A DNA stretch of 5,821 nucleotides from a bacterium. GTDB lineage: Bacteria > Acidobacteriota > Blastocatellia > Pyrinomonadales > Pyrinomonadaceae. Of this stretch, positions 1 through 5,667 are shown piece after piece; position 1 is the first letter of the stretch, and each line of letters starts with the position of its first letter. The stretch lies in NCBI GenBank assembly GCA_029945985.1, contig JAQSDP010000138.1, positions 1 through 5,821 on the forward strand, given 5' to 3'. The notes beneath the pieces are model-generated. The model had not been told where the DNA came from. It saw only the letters and a program-made list of their open reading frames with translations, and searched no databases. Both the position numbers and the translations under genes were made by a program.

Positions 1-111
1 CGGGATCGATAGCGACGGCGGCCTCGAGCACCTTTACAGCTGCCTCCGAATCCTCAAAGTTCTCGCCATCCGCCTTTACCTTCCCCCGCAGGTAAAGGCG
101 GATGGCGATTT
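1..111 (-). pseudogene. TPR half of the winged-helix regulator, in the -1 frame, cut by window edge
   Basis: In the -1 frame relative to the winged-helix ORF, this stretch reads IAIRLYLRGKVKADGENF, followed by EDSEAAVKVLEAAVAIDP up to the window edge. LYLRGK and the E-AA-LEAAVAIDP pattern are typical of the first TPR in Acidobacteriota winged-helix-TPR proteins. The frame has a stop (TGA, complement of 149-151), so it cannot be read from further upstream. The change of frame must therefore lie between about 148 and 78. One extra A in the AAAA run at 109-112 would restore one continuous protein. I call it a disrupted continuation of the regulator. Programmed -1 frameshifting or a sequencing error are the alternatives. 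The gene continues past position 1, so the remaining TPRs are not visible. Confidence 0.65.
64..107. repeat. Perfect 17-bp inverted repeat with 10-nt loop
   Basis: The arm at 64-80 (cgccatccgcctttacc) is the exact reverse complement of 91-107, with the loop ttcccccgca at 81-90. It lies inside the coding sequence of the winged-helix-TPR regulator, one base after the AAAA run at which the frame could change. The frame-0 stop codon (76-78) lies in the 3' arm as read on the minus strand. There is no U-tract after it, so it is not a standard terminator. It may be an mRNA structure or the trace of a template-switch mutation. Confidence 0.85.
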
Positions 112-495
112 TATAGGCGCACTGGACGGAAGAACTGGCGCGGTAGCATCATGGACCTTGCCTTTCGGCACGACATCGGCGATGAAACGATAACCGTGTT
201 TGGGGATCGTCTGAATATACTTCTTGTCTCCGATTCCGTCTTGTAGAGCCTGGCGGATCATGTAAACCGCTTTCCCGAGGTTATTCTCCTCGACCGCGGT
301 GTCGGGCCAAACAGCCAATAGGAGTTCGTCCTTCTCCACAAGCTTGCCGCTGTTCCGCACCAGGTGCACCAATGTTTGAAATGCTTTCTCCTGAAGATAG
401 CCAACGGGGGTTCTGTCCGTCCGCTCGATCCTACGCTCCGTCACGTTCAGTCGGAATTCACCAAATTCGTATACCTCGTCGTGTTTACGCGTCAT
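76..495 (-). CDS. Winged-helix (OmpR/CadC-type) transcriptional regulator, frame-0 product
   Basis: This encodes a DNA-binding protein with a Trans_reg_C-type winged-helix domain, expected to act in the cytoplasm on promoter DNA. Reading from ATG at 495 gives 139 residues. The domain starts at YEFGEFRLN (about residue 9), has the recognition-helix region AVWPDTAVEENNLGKAVYMI (about 63-82) and ends with the typical wing YIQTIPKHGYRFIADV (about 93-108). The start at 495 (MTRKHDEV) is preferred over the ATG at 618 because the family domain begins a few residues after it, and the upstream extension is Phe/Arg-rich and encoded partly by a T8 tract. Its ribosome binding site is weak. After the domain comes a Pro/Ser/Ala linker, then SPSAFTCGGR and a TAA at 76-78. 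In this family the linker normally leads into TPRs, and those are found here in the -1 frame, so this is either the N-terminal half of a broken gene or a short product. It is divergent from the cupin gene. Confidence 0.8.
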   Translation of the reverse strand: MTRKHDEVYEFGEFRLNVTERRIERTDRTPVGYLQEKAFQTLVHLVRNSGKLVEKDELLLAVWPDTAVEENNLGKAVYMIRQALQDGIGDKKYIQTIPKHGYRFIADVVPKGKVHDATAPVLPSSAPIKSPSAFTCGGR

Positions 496-671
496 TTCTA
501 AATTGCGTGGTCGGAAAAAAAAGGAAGAACAAATCCACACGAACCGAATTACTTGTGGTGATCGACGTTCGATAATCGCTTCGTTGAAACTTGATCGATC
601 ATGTTCCGATTTGAGCACAGTCTAGCGCCGAAGCGAAGCGTGAAACAACCAATGTTTTTGCAAGGACATAT
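496..671. promoter_or_regulatory. Divergent intergenic region between the regulator and the cupin gene
   Basis: This 176-bp region separates two divergent genes and should hold promoters for both. A run of eight A (515-522) becomes T8 in the leader of the regulator. TTGAAA at 584-589 is a possible -35 box for the cupin gene, but no good -10 box follows at 16-18 bp. An 8-bp inverted repeat, TCGCTTCG (576-583) and CGAAGCGA (629-636), could be an operator or chance. AAGGA at 662-666 is the ribosome binding site of the cupin gene. No small gene was recognised here. Confidence 0.35.
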
Positions 672-1265
672 ATGGAGAAAACCATGCGACGATTAACAAC
701 AAGAATCAAATTAGCGTTTGCGTTTGGCATAGCCGCGTTAGCCGTAAGTGGCACCGTGGTCTATGCCAGTATTTTTCCCGTTATTCTCGGTGCCGGTACG
801 AACGCATCTGCGCCGCTGGTGCAGGGGCCTGCGTCAGTGACGTTTCGTAACCTTACAACTACCTCAGGAGATGTCGGAACATGGCACTACCATCCTGGGT
901 ACGTTCACAACGTTGTAACCGCTGGGACAGTGGAAATCGAGGACGGCTGCGGAGACACGTCCACTTTTACAGCAGGCCAAGCATTCGAAACATCCGAAGG
1001 GAGGGTGCACCGGGCAAAAAACGAGGGAGCGATCGACGCGGTAGAATACAACGTGTTTATCCGCGACGAAGGCAAGCCGCTAACGCGACAGATACCTGGG
1101 AATGTTAGGCGGTGCGGACCGGCGAGTAACGTTGACGAATGCAAGAACGACGGCTGGATGGAGTTCGATTTTCCGCATTCGTTTGAAAATCAGGGAGCTT
1201 GCATCGCGTTCGTCAATCAGCGTCCGCGAGTAACCTTGCTTGAGCCGTTAGACCCGCTGCAATAG
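672..1265 (+). CDS. Secreted cupin-domain protein with C-terminal CKN-GW / NQG-C motif
   Basis: This is a 197-residue exported small-barrel protein, probably metal-binding, of unknown substrate. Residues 1-32 form a signal peptide: basic N-terminus, hydrophobic core, and likely cleavage after VYA (32). The cupin core covers about 53-130. Motif 1 has WHYHPG with H72 and H74 as likely metal ligands, with H79 nearby where a Glu is usual. Motif 2, G102-x5-S-x-G110-x2-H113-x3-N117, fits the cupin pattern apart from Ser for Pro. The tail carries CKNDGW (157-162) and FENQGACIAFV (171-181), like the CKNGGW...FKNQGDCVSFV tail seen on many exported bacterial proteins; C157 and C177 may form a disulfide. 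ATG 672 follows AAGGA by 5 bases; ATG 684, preceded by GGAG, is an alternative start. The gene stands alone and ends at a hairpin. Whether it is an enzyme or a binding protein cannot be told. Confidence 0.85.
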   Translation: MEKTMRRLTTRIKLAFAFGIAALAVSGTVVYASIFPVILGAGTNASAPLVQGPASVTFRNLTTTSGDVGTWHYHPGYVHNVVTAGTVEIEDGCGDTSTFTAGQAFETSEGRVHRAKNEGAIDAVEYNVFIRDEGKPLTRQIPGNVRRCGPASNVDECKNDGWMEFDFPHSFENQGACIAFVNQRPRVTLLEPLDPLQ

Positions 1266-1283
1266 TCAGCTTAATAAAGGGAC

Positions 1284-1313
1284 GCGGCGTTGGGGTCTGT
1301 TCCCCGACGCCGC
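1284..1313. terminator. Hairpin between convergent cupin and VOC genes, likely bidirectional terminator
   Basis: The arms 1284-1295 (gcggcgttgggg) and 1302-1313 pair over 12 bp with one T-G wobble and a 6-nt loop. It lies 18 bp after the cupin stop and 28 bp after the VOC stop on the other strand. Neither side has a full U-tract. The minus strand has the better one (ccctttattaa), so termination on that side is more credible. Confidence 0.6.
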
Positions 1314-1341
1314 TCGATTATCACTCCAACTCGATCCGAGA

Positions 1342-1752
1342 TCACTCTTCCTTCCCACAATCGATGCCTTTGCTGATGCGGAAGACGTGGCCGTCGGGGT
1401 GGCGGATGTGGAGTTCGCGGACTTGCCAGGGTTCGTCGGTGGGCGGCATTGTGACCTCGATGTCGTTTGCGAGGCAGTGTTGGTAGATGGCGTCGACGTC
1501 GTATACCCAGATGGACATCCAGACGCCTTTGTCGTTGTCGTCGGAGGTGAAGGTTTCGGTGTTGGAGCCTTTGCCGCGGCCGCCCTGGCCGTCGTGGCAG
1601 AGGAAGATCTCGACCTTGCCGCTTGAGACGGCTCCGTAGCCGGGCGGGTCGCCCCAATCCCAAAGCTTCTTCCACCCCAGCCGCTCGAACCACGAGATGC
1701 TCTCGGCGAAGTTCGACACGTTCAATATCGGCGTTACTCCGTGTGCGATCAC
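1342..1752 (-). CDS. VOC (glyoxalase/bleomycin-resistance fold) family protein
   Basis: This is a 136-residue cytoplasmic protein of the vicinal oxygen chelate superfamily, with the usual single-domain length of two beta-alpha-beta-beta-beta units. The first unit has VTPILNVSNFAESISWFERLGW (6-27, here spanning two motifs: the PILNV strand and the ISWFERLGW helix) and KVEIFLCHDG (46-55). The second has WMSIWVYDVDAIY (78-90) and ends in RELHIRHPDGHVFRI (112-126), matching the family's RE-x-DPDGN signature with His for Asp. E48 and E113 lie where some members bind metal, but a complete metal set is not obvious, so it may be a binding or resistance-like member rather than a lyase. The start is GTG at 1752 with only a weak purine-rich site before it. 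It is on the same strand as the upstream TPR gene, 145 bp away, probably as a separate unit. A decayed second copy of its 3' end lies at 4893-4990. Substrate unknown. Confidence 0.85.
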   Translation of the reverse strand: MIAHGVTPILNVSNFAESISWFERLGWKKLWDWGDPPGYGAVSSGKVEIFLCHDGQGGRGKGSNTETFTSDDNDKGVWMSIWVYDVDAIYQHCLANDIEVTMPPTDEPWQVRELHIRHPDGHVFRISKGIDCGKEE

Positions 1753-1835
1753 AAGTTCCGCTGAGGATATTGCGGTTCGCGTTTGGTGTCAAATTATTTC
1801 AGTAGATCCGGGCGGATCCTGAGTGAGTGAAGGAG

Positions 1836-1856
1836 AAGGGAGACATAGCCTCCCTT
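1836..1856 (-). terminator. Candidate terminator after the DUF4331-TPR operon
   Basis: The arms aagggag (1836-1842) and ctccctt (1850-1856) form a 7-bp stem with a 7-nt loop, 41 bp past the TPR stop codon. On the minus strand the hairpin is followed by pyrimidine-rich ctccttcactc rather than a clean U-run, so efficiency is doubtful. A short palindrome (gatccgggcggatc, 1805-1818) lies just beyond, before the VOC gene. The rest of the 1753-1897 gap shows nothing recognisable. Confidence 0.4.
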
Positions 1857-1897
1857 AAATGGTTGAGATCTATTCGGAAGGGCGAGCCCTCCAATCC

Positions 1898-3178
1898 TCA
1901 TTGCGGCAAGCCGCGGAGCGCCGCTTTCGCTACAGGGGCCTGTACGAGATCAAACGCTGGATTCAGATCCAGTGCCGCCTGTAAAAGACGACTTGCCTCG
2001 ACGGAGTTGCCGAGTGCTTTCTCGATCATTCCCGCGTGGTACAGCAATACCGCGTCTTTCGTGTTTATTCGGAGTGCTTCGCGTGATTTTTCTCGGGCTT
2101 CCGCAAAACGCCCTTTCTTGTAGAGGCACCAGGCAAGGATGTCCGCGGCGTATATGTCTTTGATCCCGGCGTAATCGGTTTCCGCGATCTCAAGGGCCTT
2201 ATCGAGATCTGTGTCGTGGTCCGCCAACATCAAAGCGATTCGATGCGCATCATGAAGATCGCCGAGCAGTTCAGCGTTGTCGGCCAATGCGTACAGCTTC
2301 TGAGCGGCTGCCTCGTTACCTTGTTTTCGCTTGATGTCGCCTAGCATGATCGCGTAACTCGTATGCGTTGAGCGTTCGAGAGCTCCGCTGACTAGCGATG
2401 CGGCCGAATCCAGATCGCCTTTCGCTGCTCGTGTTCGCCCCTTTCCGAGCATTGCCAGATTGTAGTTCGGGGTTAATGACAGCGATTCGTCATAAACGCG
2501 TTCGGCTTCGTCATATCGGCCGTTTCGCCAGTAGAGATCGCCGAGCTGCGAGAGTGACCAACTCTGAGCTTCCTTGTCGGCGGGGTCCGCCGTTCTGGCG
2601 GAAAGCTTGTAAAGCTCGACCGCACCTTCGGTTTCGCCGTGCATCGCACGTAGCAGGGCGGCTCTGGCATACGACGATGAATTGGGCTTTGCGTCAACCA
2701 TTTTCTGCGCCCATTCGACGGCTTGCGGATAGTTGCCTAGTTGAGTGTGAGCATCCGTGATCACGCCCATCGAGACTGCATCGGGATTTTCGGCGTATAG
2801 CTCTTCCCCAAGCTTCAGCGCCTCCGCAAACTCGTGGAACGTCAGATGGAGCGACGCTTTCAGCACACGAGCAGAAGGATCATTCGGCGAGATCTGAAGG
2901 GCTCTTTCGATCGCCCGTCTAGCATCTGCATTGAGATAGAAATTTCCCGTGCGACGGGCCGTCTTAATGTACGCGCTTGCCAGTTGAACATACGCGGGTG
3001 CCGACTGAGGTGAAGCGTCAACAGCCTTGATGGCTTCCGCCACCGGTTCGCTGTCTGAGATGACTGGAAACTCGCGGATCGATACCTGCGGCCCGCTTGA
3101 GACCGTCGTGCAGGAAGAGAAAGCGAGAGCGACAAGCAACCAGCCGATACCAGCTGAAATTGATCTGTATTTGAACAT
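1898..3178 (-). CDS. TPR-repeat lipoprotein, partner of the DUF4331 gene
   Basis: This encodes a 426-residue exported helical-repeat protein, probably a lipid-anchored scaffold for protein contacts. The start is ATG 3178 (MFKYRSIS), because GGAG stands 6 bases upstream and a lipoprotein signal follows at once. The in-frame ATG at 3214 lies in the intercistronic hairpin and is less likely. The signal core GWLLVALAFSSC ends in Cys23, the presumed lipidation site, though Phe at -3 is unusual for a lipobox. TPR-like helix pairs run over nearly the whole mature protein, e.g. AYVQLASAYIKTARRTGNF near 48-66, LGDLYWRNGRYDEAERVYDE near 214-233 and AGMIEKALGNSVEASRLLQA near 387-406, several ending in the TPR-like N-P or D-x-N-P. 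No catalytic domain is visible. It lies 66 bp after the DUF4331 gene on the same strand, so the two are probably co-transcribed and may work together at the envelope. Confidence 0.88.
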   Translation of the reverse strand: MFKYRSISAGIGWLLVALAFSSCTTVSSGPQVSIREFPVISDSEPVAEAIKAVDASPQSAPAYVQLASAYIKTARRTGNFYLNADARRAIERALQISPNDPSARVLKASLHLTFHEFAEALKLGEELYAENPDAVSMGVITDAHTQLGNYPQAVEWAQKMVDAKPNSSSYARAALLRAMHGETEGAVELYKLSARTADPADKEAQSWSLSQLGDLYWRNGRYDEAERVYDESLSLTPNYNLAMLGKGRTRAAKGDLDSAASLVSGALERSTHTSYAIMLGDIKRKQGNEAAAQKLYALADNAELLGDLHDAHRIALMLADHDTDLDKALEIAETDYAGIKDIYAADILAWCLYKKGRFAEAREKSREALRINTKDAVLLYHAGMIEKALGNSVEASRLLQAALDLNPAFDLVQAPVAKAALRGLPQ

Positions 3179-3199
3179 TTCGTTCTCCGGGAGTTTGCA

Positions 3200-3227
3200 G
3201 TGGAGCGATCGCATACGATCACTCCAC
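3200..3227 (-). promoter_or_regulatory. Hairpin between the DUF4331 and TPR genes
   Basis: The segments 3200-3211 (gtggagcgatcg) and 3216-3227 (cgatcactccac) pair over 12 positions with a 4-nt loop. The single DNA mismatch (C3206/A3221) becomes a G-U wobble in the minus-strand RNA, so the structure is complete only in the operon transcript. It lies between the DUF4331 stop and the GGAG site of the TPR gene and has no U-tract. A role in mRNA stability or differential expression is an inference. Confidence 0.55.
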
Positions 3228-3244
3228 TACGTGCCTGAGGGCAG

Positions 3245-4693
3245 CTATTGCTGATTCGAGCTACGCGGTTGATTACCCTGATTTGGCGGAAGCAAATAGG
3301 GGAATCGCGTAAGGAGTGAACCTTCCGGATTAAAGCTGACGCCATCACCGAGCGTGTTGTTCGGTGCGACGTTCGTAGCCGGAGTAAACGGTGTTCCACC
3401 GGCAACAGCGCGAAGAGCGATGTCGGTTACGTCATCGAATACACGGCGACCATTCGGAAACCCTGCAACGTCGCCGCCGAGCAATCCGAGGCGATTCTGA
3501 CTTGCGATAGCCGTCGGAGCGATCGCAACGTTCAATCTCAGGTACTCGTGGGGAATGCCATCCGAAAGGAACGTGGTGTAGTTTGGTCCCGTGATCGGAT
3601 TGACGGGAATTCCGGTAGCGAAAATTGACACTAGATCATTGCGCGGTGCCGGCGGGATCGCGATGCCGTAAACCGCTTGAAGTAATTTTGGCAGTTCGGG
3701 ATCAAGCACAAACGGCGCCGCGATAGCGTCGTCCACGGGCGACGAGGCGTTGAAGGCATCCTTAAGCTTTAGCGGGATGACAACCTCATTTACCAGGGGA
3801 TTGCCAAGACGCGAAACCTGCTTCCATTTATCTTCCTTGGACGGCGCTCCCGGGCCGAGAACTTTGATCGACTGTCGGCTAGCTGTTGCCCAGACACCGA
3901 TCACAGCGTCGGGGGCCGTCGGGCTGGCTGGCACGTTGCCCGAGCGGGTGAGTTCAGCAATAGGAACTTCAATTGCGATCGAGCTGACGTTATATCCCTT
4001 TGTTGAATCGATACCGCCGGTTTCGCCAATGGATCGAAGGTTCAAGCCGTCGAACACGCCGAGATCAATATAAAAATATTCGTCGCGATTTCCGGCGAAC
4101 ACGCGGCCGCCGTTCGGCAGAGTACCGATAGCTGGCTGGCCTAAGTTCTCTTCATAGTTCGGAGTTACACGCGGGCCGACGTTCGCAGGCGGAACTCTCA
4201 AATCGGTTCCGATGACCTTGCCGTTCTTTCCGGTTAAAGGGTCGATCCTTCGAACCTGATAGGTCTGCGGCATGTTGTAGTCGGGGTCGTCAAGGTTTGA
4301 AATAACGATATCTTGGTTAGCCGCGGCATGGCCGAGAACCGTTTCACCATTTACGATCTCCGTCTTGAAACGGAACTGGTACGAAATGTCTTCGAGCCCG
4401 TCGCCGGTGTTGTCGATCTTGATCTCGTAAAGAACGGTATCGTCGAATCGGAACCATTGAGGACCGCCCGAGGGCTCCTGCAGCGGTATGTAGTTCGCAA
4501 TGAGCGTGACAAAGCCTTCGCGGCCAGGTTCTACGCTGCGGAATGCGTAGGTGTCAGTGTTATCAGCAAAGCGGTCCATGCTGATCAGCGGCGCTTCGGC
4601 GTGGCTTGATGCCATCGTATTTACCGGTATTGCCGTGAGTGTGAGAAGAAGCATCGTCAAGACGCTTCCAAATCGCTTCAGTCTAGTGTTCAT
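3245..4693 (-). CDS. Secreted DUF4331 family protein
   Basis: This is a 482-residue exported protein of the DUF4331 family, whose biochemical role is not established. Residues 1-28 are a signal peptide (basic MNTRLKRFG, then a Leu-rich core, likely cleavage after TMA at 28). The mature N-terminus SSHAEAPLISMDRFADNTD (29-47) is the family hallmark. Other recognisable parts are TDTYAFRSVEPGREGFVTLI, the acidic ENTGDG-like segment IDNTGDGLEDISYQFRF (about 93-109), and a C-terminal SDGIPHEYLRLN and PNGRRVFDDVTDIALRA region typical of the family's end. The length is normal and the gene looks intact. Start ATG 4693 is preceded by AAGGGA about 7 bases upstream. It is the first gene of a probable two-gene operon with the TPR lipoprotein. 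The acidic Asp/Asn-rich turns could bind calcium, but this is only a guess. It is likely periplasmic or extracellular; no membrane anchor is seen after the signal. Confidence 0.9.
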   Translation of the reverse strand: MNTRLKRFGSVLTMLLLTLTAIPVNTMASSHAEAPLISMDRFADNTDTYAFRSVEPGREGFVTLIANYIPLQEPSGGPQWFRFDDTVLYEIKIDNTGDGLEDISYQFRFKTEIVNGETVLGHAAANQDIVISNLDDPDYNMPQTYQVRRIDPLTGKNGKVIGTDLRVPPANVGPRVTPNYEENLGQPAIGTLPNGGRVFAGNRDEYFYIDLGVFDGLNLRSIGETGGIDSTKGYNVSSIAIEVPIAELTRSGNVPASPTAPDAVIGVWATASRQSIKVLGPGAPSKEDKWKQVSRLGNPLVNEVVIPLKLKDAFNASSPVDDAIAAPFVLDPELPKLLQAVYGIAIPPAPRNDLVSIFATGIPVNPITGPNYTTFLSDGIPHEYLRLNVAIAPTAIASQNRLGLLGGDVAGFPNGRRVFDDVTDIALRAVAGGTPFTPATNVAPNNTLGDGVSFNPEGSLLTRFPYLLPPNQGNQPRSSNQQ

Positions 4694-4892
4694 ATTGTAT
4701 TCCCTTTTTCGAGATATTCCTGCGATCAGGATCGGCGAACCGCTGCGGTCCTTTAAACAGTGAGCAAACTCCTCTCTGTGATTGAGAGATATTGTTTACT
4801 GGGGTCAATGTAGGTTCGCTTGCTGGCGGGTTACGGATTCAAGGAGGTGACTCATCTCTGTTAGAAGGGGGAGAAAGATCGAGACTGAATCA
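4694..4892 (-). promoter_or_regulatory. Upstream region of the DUF4331-TPR operon
   Basis: This 199-bp gene-free region should carry the operon promoter. On the minus strand TTGACC (4808-4803) is a fair -35 box, but the hexamers 16-17 bp further (CTCAAT, TCAATC) are poor -10 boxes. A small dyad, ctctc (4772-4776) and gagag (4784-4788), sits in the presumed leader. On the plus strand AAGGAGGTGA (4841-4850) is fully complementary to the usual 3' end of 16S rRNA, yet no start codon or ORF follows it. Nothing else is recognised. Confidence 0.3.
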
Positions 4893-4990
4893 CTACTCAT
4901 CGCACTCGATGCCTTTGCTGATCCTCAACACGTAGCCGTCGGGGTGGCAGAGTTCGCGGGCCTTCCAGGGCAAGTCGGTGGGGGCATGGT
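4893..4990 (-). pseudogene. 3' remnant of a second VOC/glyoxalase gene
   Basis: The minus strand reads MPPTDLPWKAREL, then CHPDGYVLRISKGIECDE and TAG (4893-4895). This aligns with residues 102-134 of the intact VOC protein at 1342-1752 (MPPTDEPWQVREL, then HIRHPDGHVFRISKGIDC). Two six-frame-relevant changes are visible: a 2-codon loss at the HIR position, and loss of one C just after the ATG (CCCCC where six bases CCGCCC stand in the intact gene), which shifts the frame. Similarity ends at the Thr-Met codons, where degenerate 7-bp repeats begin, so everything upstream of the last ~30 codons is missing. No start or ribosome site serves it. It is a dead fragment, either of a duplicate of the VOC gene or of a close paralogue. 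Confidence 0.75.
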
Positions 4991-5023
4991 GAATAGTGAA
5001 CAGTGGTAAGGCGAACGGTGGGC
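4989..5023. repeat. Degenerate 7-bp tandem repeat (GTGAAYA-like)
   Basis: Five consecutive heptamers can be laid out: gtgaata, gtgaaca, gtggtaa, ggcgaac, ggtgggc. The first two differ at one base and the others decay progressively. The array starts exactly where similarity to the VOC gene stops, so it may mark a deletion or recombination junction. The stretch from 5024 to about 5149 has no supported gene: the DUF2382 reading frame runs on through it with unrelated, low-quality sequence. Confidence 0.4.
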
Positions 5024-5149
5024 TGTAGCACAGAGAAGAGAGAACCACCTCCCAACCCTCGCGTTTCTGCCTGGCGTGTCGTCGCGGCGACGTTGCGATA
5101 TTGGTACAAGCCCACGACGGCCGCCTTTGGATCTGGTGTTGGTGGTTGC

Positions 5150-5552
5150 GTCGTCGTCGAGTCGTTCGACGTCGACGTCAGTTGAGCGGACCGTGTCGCG
5201 GATGGTCTCGTCGCGTTCGGTTACTTGTTTTCCGATCTCAACATCTTCGACCACACGGGCTTGTTTCCCCACGATCGGCACCTCGGCGTGGTCGGTGAGT
5301 TCAATCTCGCCGGGGCGGAAGTTCTTCAGATCGGCGTCGGAGATCTCGCGATCGACGGTTAACGACAACATGCTCTTCGCGCAGGCGGATGTGCTCCTCC
5401 ACGGGTCGCTCAATAATGCGGCTGCGGATGCGAGCCCCGCCGCGATCCACGTCGCGCTTGCCAACGTTCAGGTCTTCCTCAACGACCGGGATGGTCTGCC
5501 GATCGGTGAGGTTGGCGTCTGTATCGGTCATATCGGCCCCGCGGGTTCCCAT
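5150..5552 (-). pseudogene. DUF2382 domain gene, split by a frameshift
   Basis: DUF2382 is a charged repeat-like domain often found in stress-related YsnF/PRC-barrel-type proteins; its function is not known. The first half is in one frame from ATG 5552: IPVVEEDLNVGKRDVDRGGA (residues 21-40), then RIRSRIIERPVEEHIRLREE and HVVVNRR to about 5352. The second half is in another frame: VDREISDADLKNFRPGEIEL, then AEVPIVGKQARVVEDVEIGK and VTERDETIRDTVRSTDVDVE to about 5165. Together they make one nearly complete domain. The junction lacks the Pro-Val of the family's ERRPVDR segment, so about 8 bases seem lost near 5350-5358 (this size is inferred from the family pattern). The Gly-rich stretch before ATG 5552 is open to a stop at 5676-5678 but has no start codon or ribosome site, and the C-terminal frame runs into unrelated sequence. 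I call it a pseudogene; a sequencing error alone would not explain the missing residues. Confidence 0.75.
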
Positions 5553-5589
5553 ATCATGAGCCGAAGTGCCACCGAGACCTCCGGCGCCG

Positions 5590-5655
5590 GCGTAATCGGA
5601 CGAGCTAGCGCCCGCTGCGGCAGGAATCCAGTCGCTATCGCTCCCGGTTCTAACA
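5590..5655. repeat. Possible dispersed intergenic repeat
   Basis: On the minus strand the segment around gaaccgggagcgatagcgac (5627-5650 region) followed by ctgccgcagcgggcgctagc resembles the GC-rich intergenic repeats common in Blastocatellia-type genomes, as far as I recall them. Only one copy is in the window, so repetition cannot be shown. It sits between the DUF2382 remnant and the gene at the right edge and contains agcgat/agcgac as a short direct repeat. Confidence 0.25.
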
Positions 5656-5667
5656 CGTGCGCGTTTG

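Noticed and set aside
496..618. N-terminal extension of the regulator from ATG 618.
   Set aside because: The added residues include a Phe/Arg run from a T8 tract and do not resemble the family, whose domain starts right after the ATG at 495.
1271..1792. A long Arg/His/Pro-rich ORF over the VOC gene.
   Set aside because: It is the out-of-frame shadow of a GC-rich third-position gene; the VOC frame has clear family motifs.
2398..2760. Plus-strand ORF inside the TPR gene.
   Set aside because: Antisense shadow of an intact TPR gene with no recognisable domain.
4841..4850. AAGGAGGTGA, a full match to the anti-Shine-Dalgarno complement, on the plus strand.
   Set aside because: No ATG, GTG or TTG with an open frame follows within a usable distance, and its reverse complement lacks the rest of a 16S rRNA 3' end. 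Probably chance.
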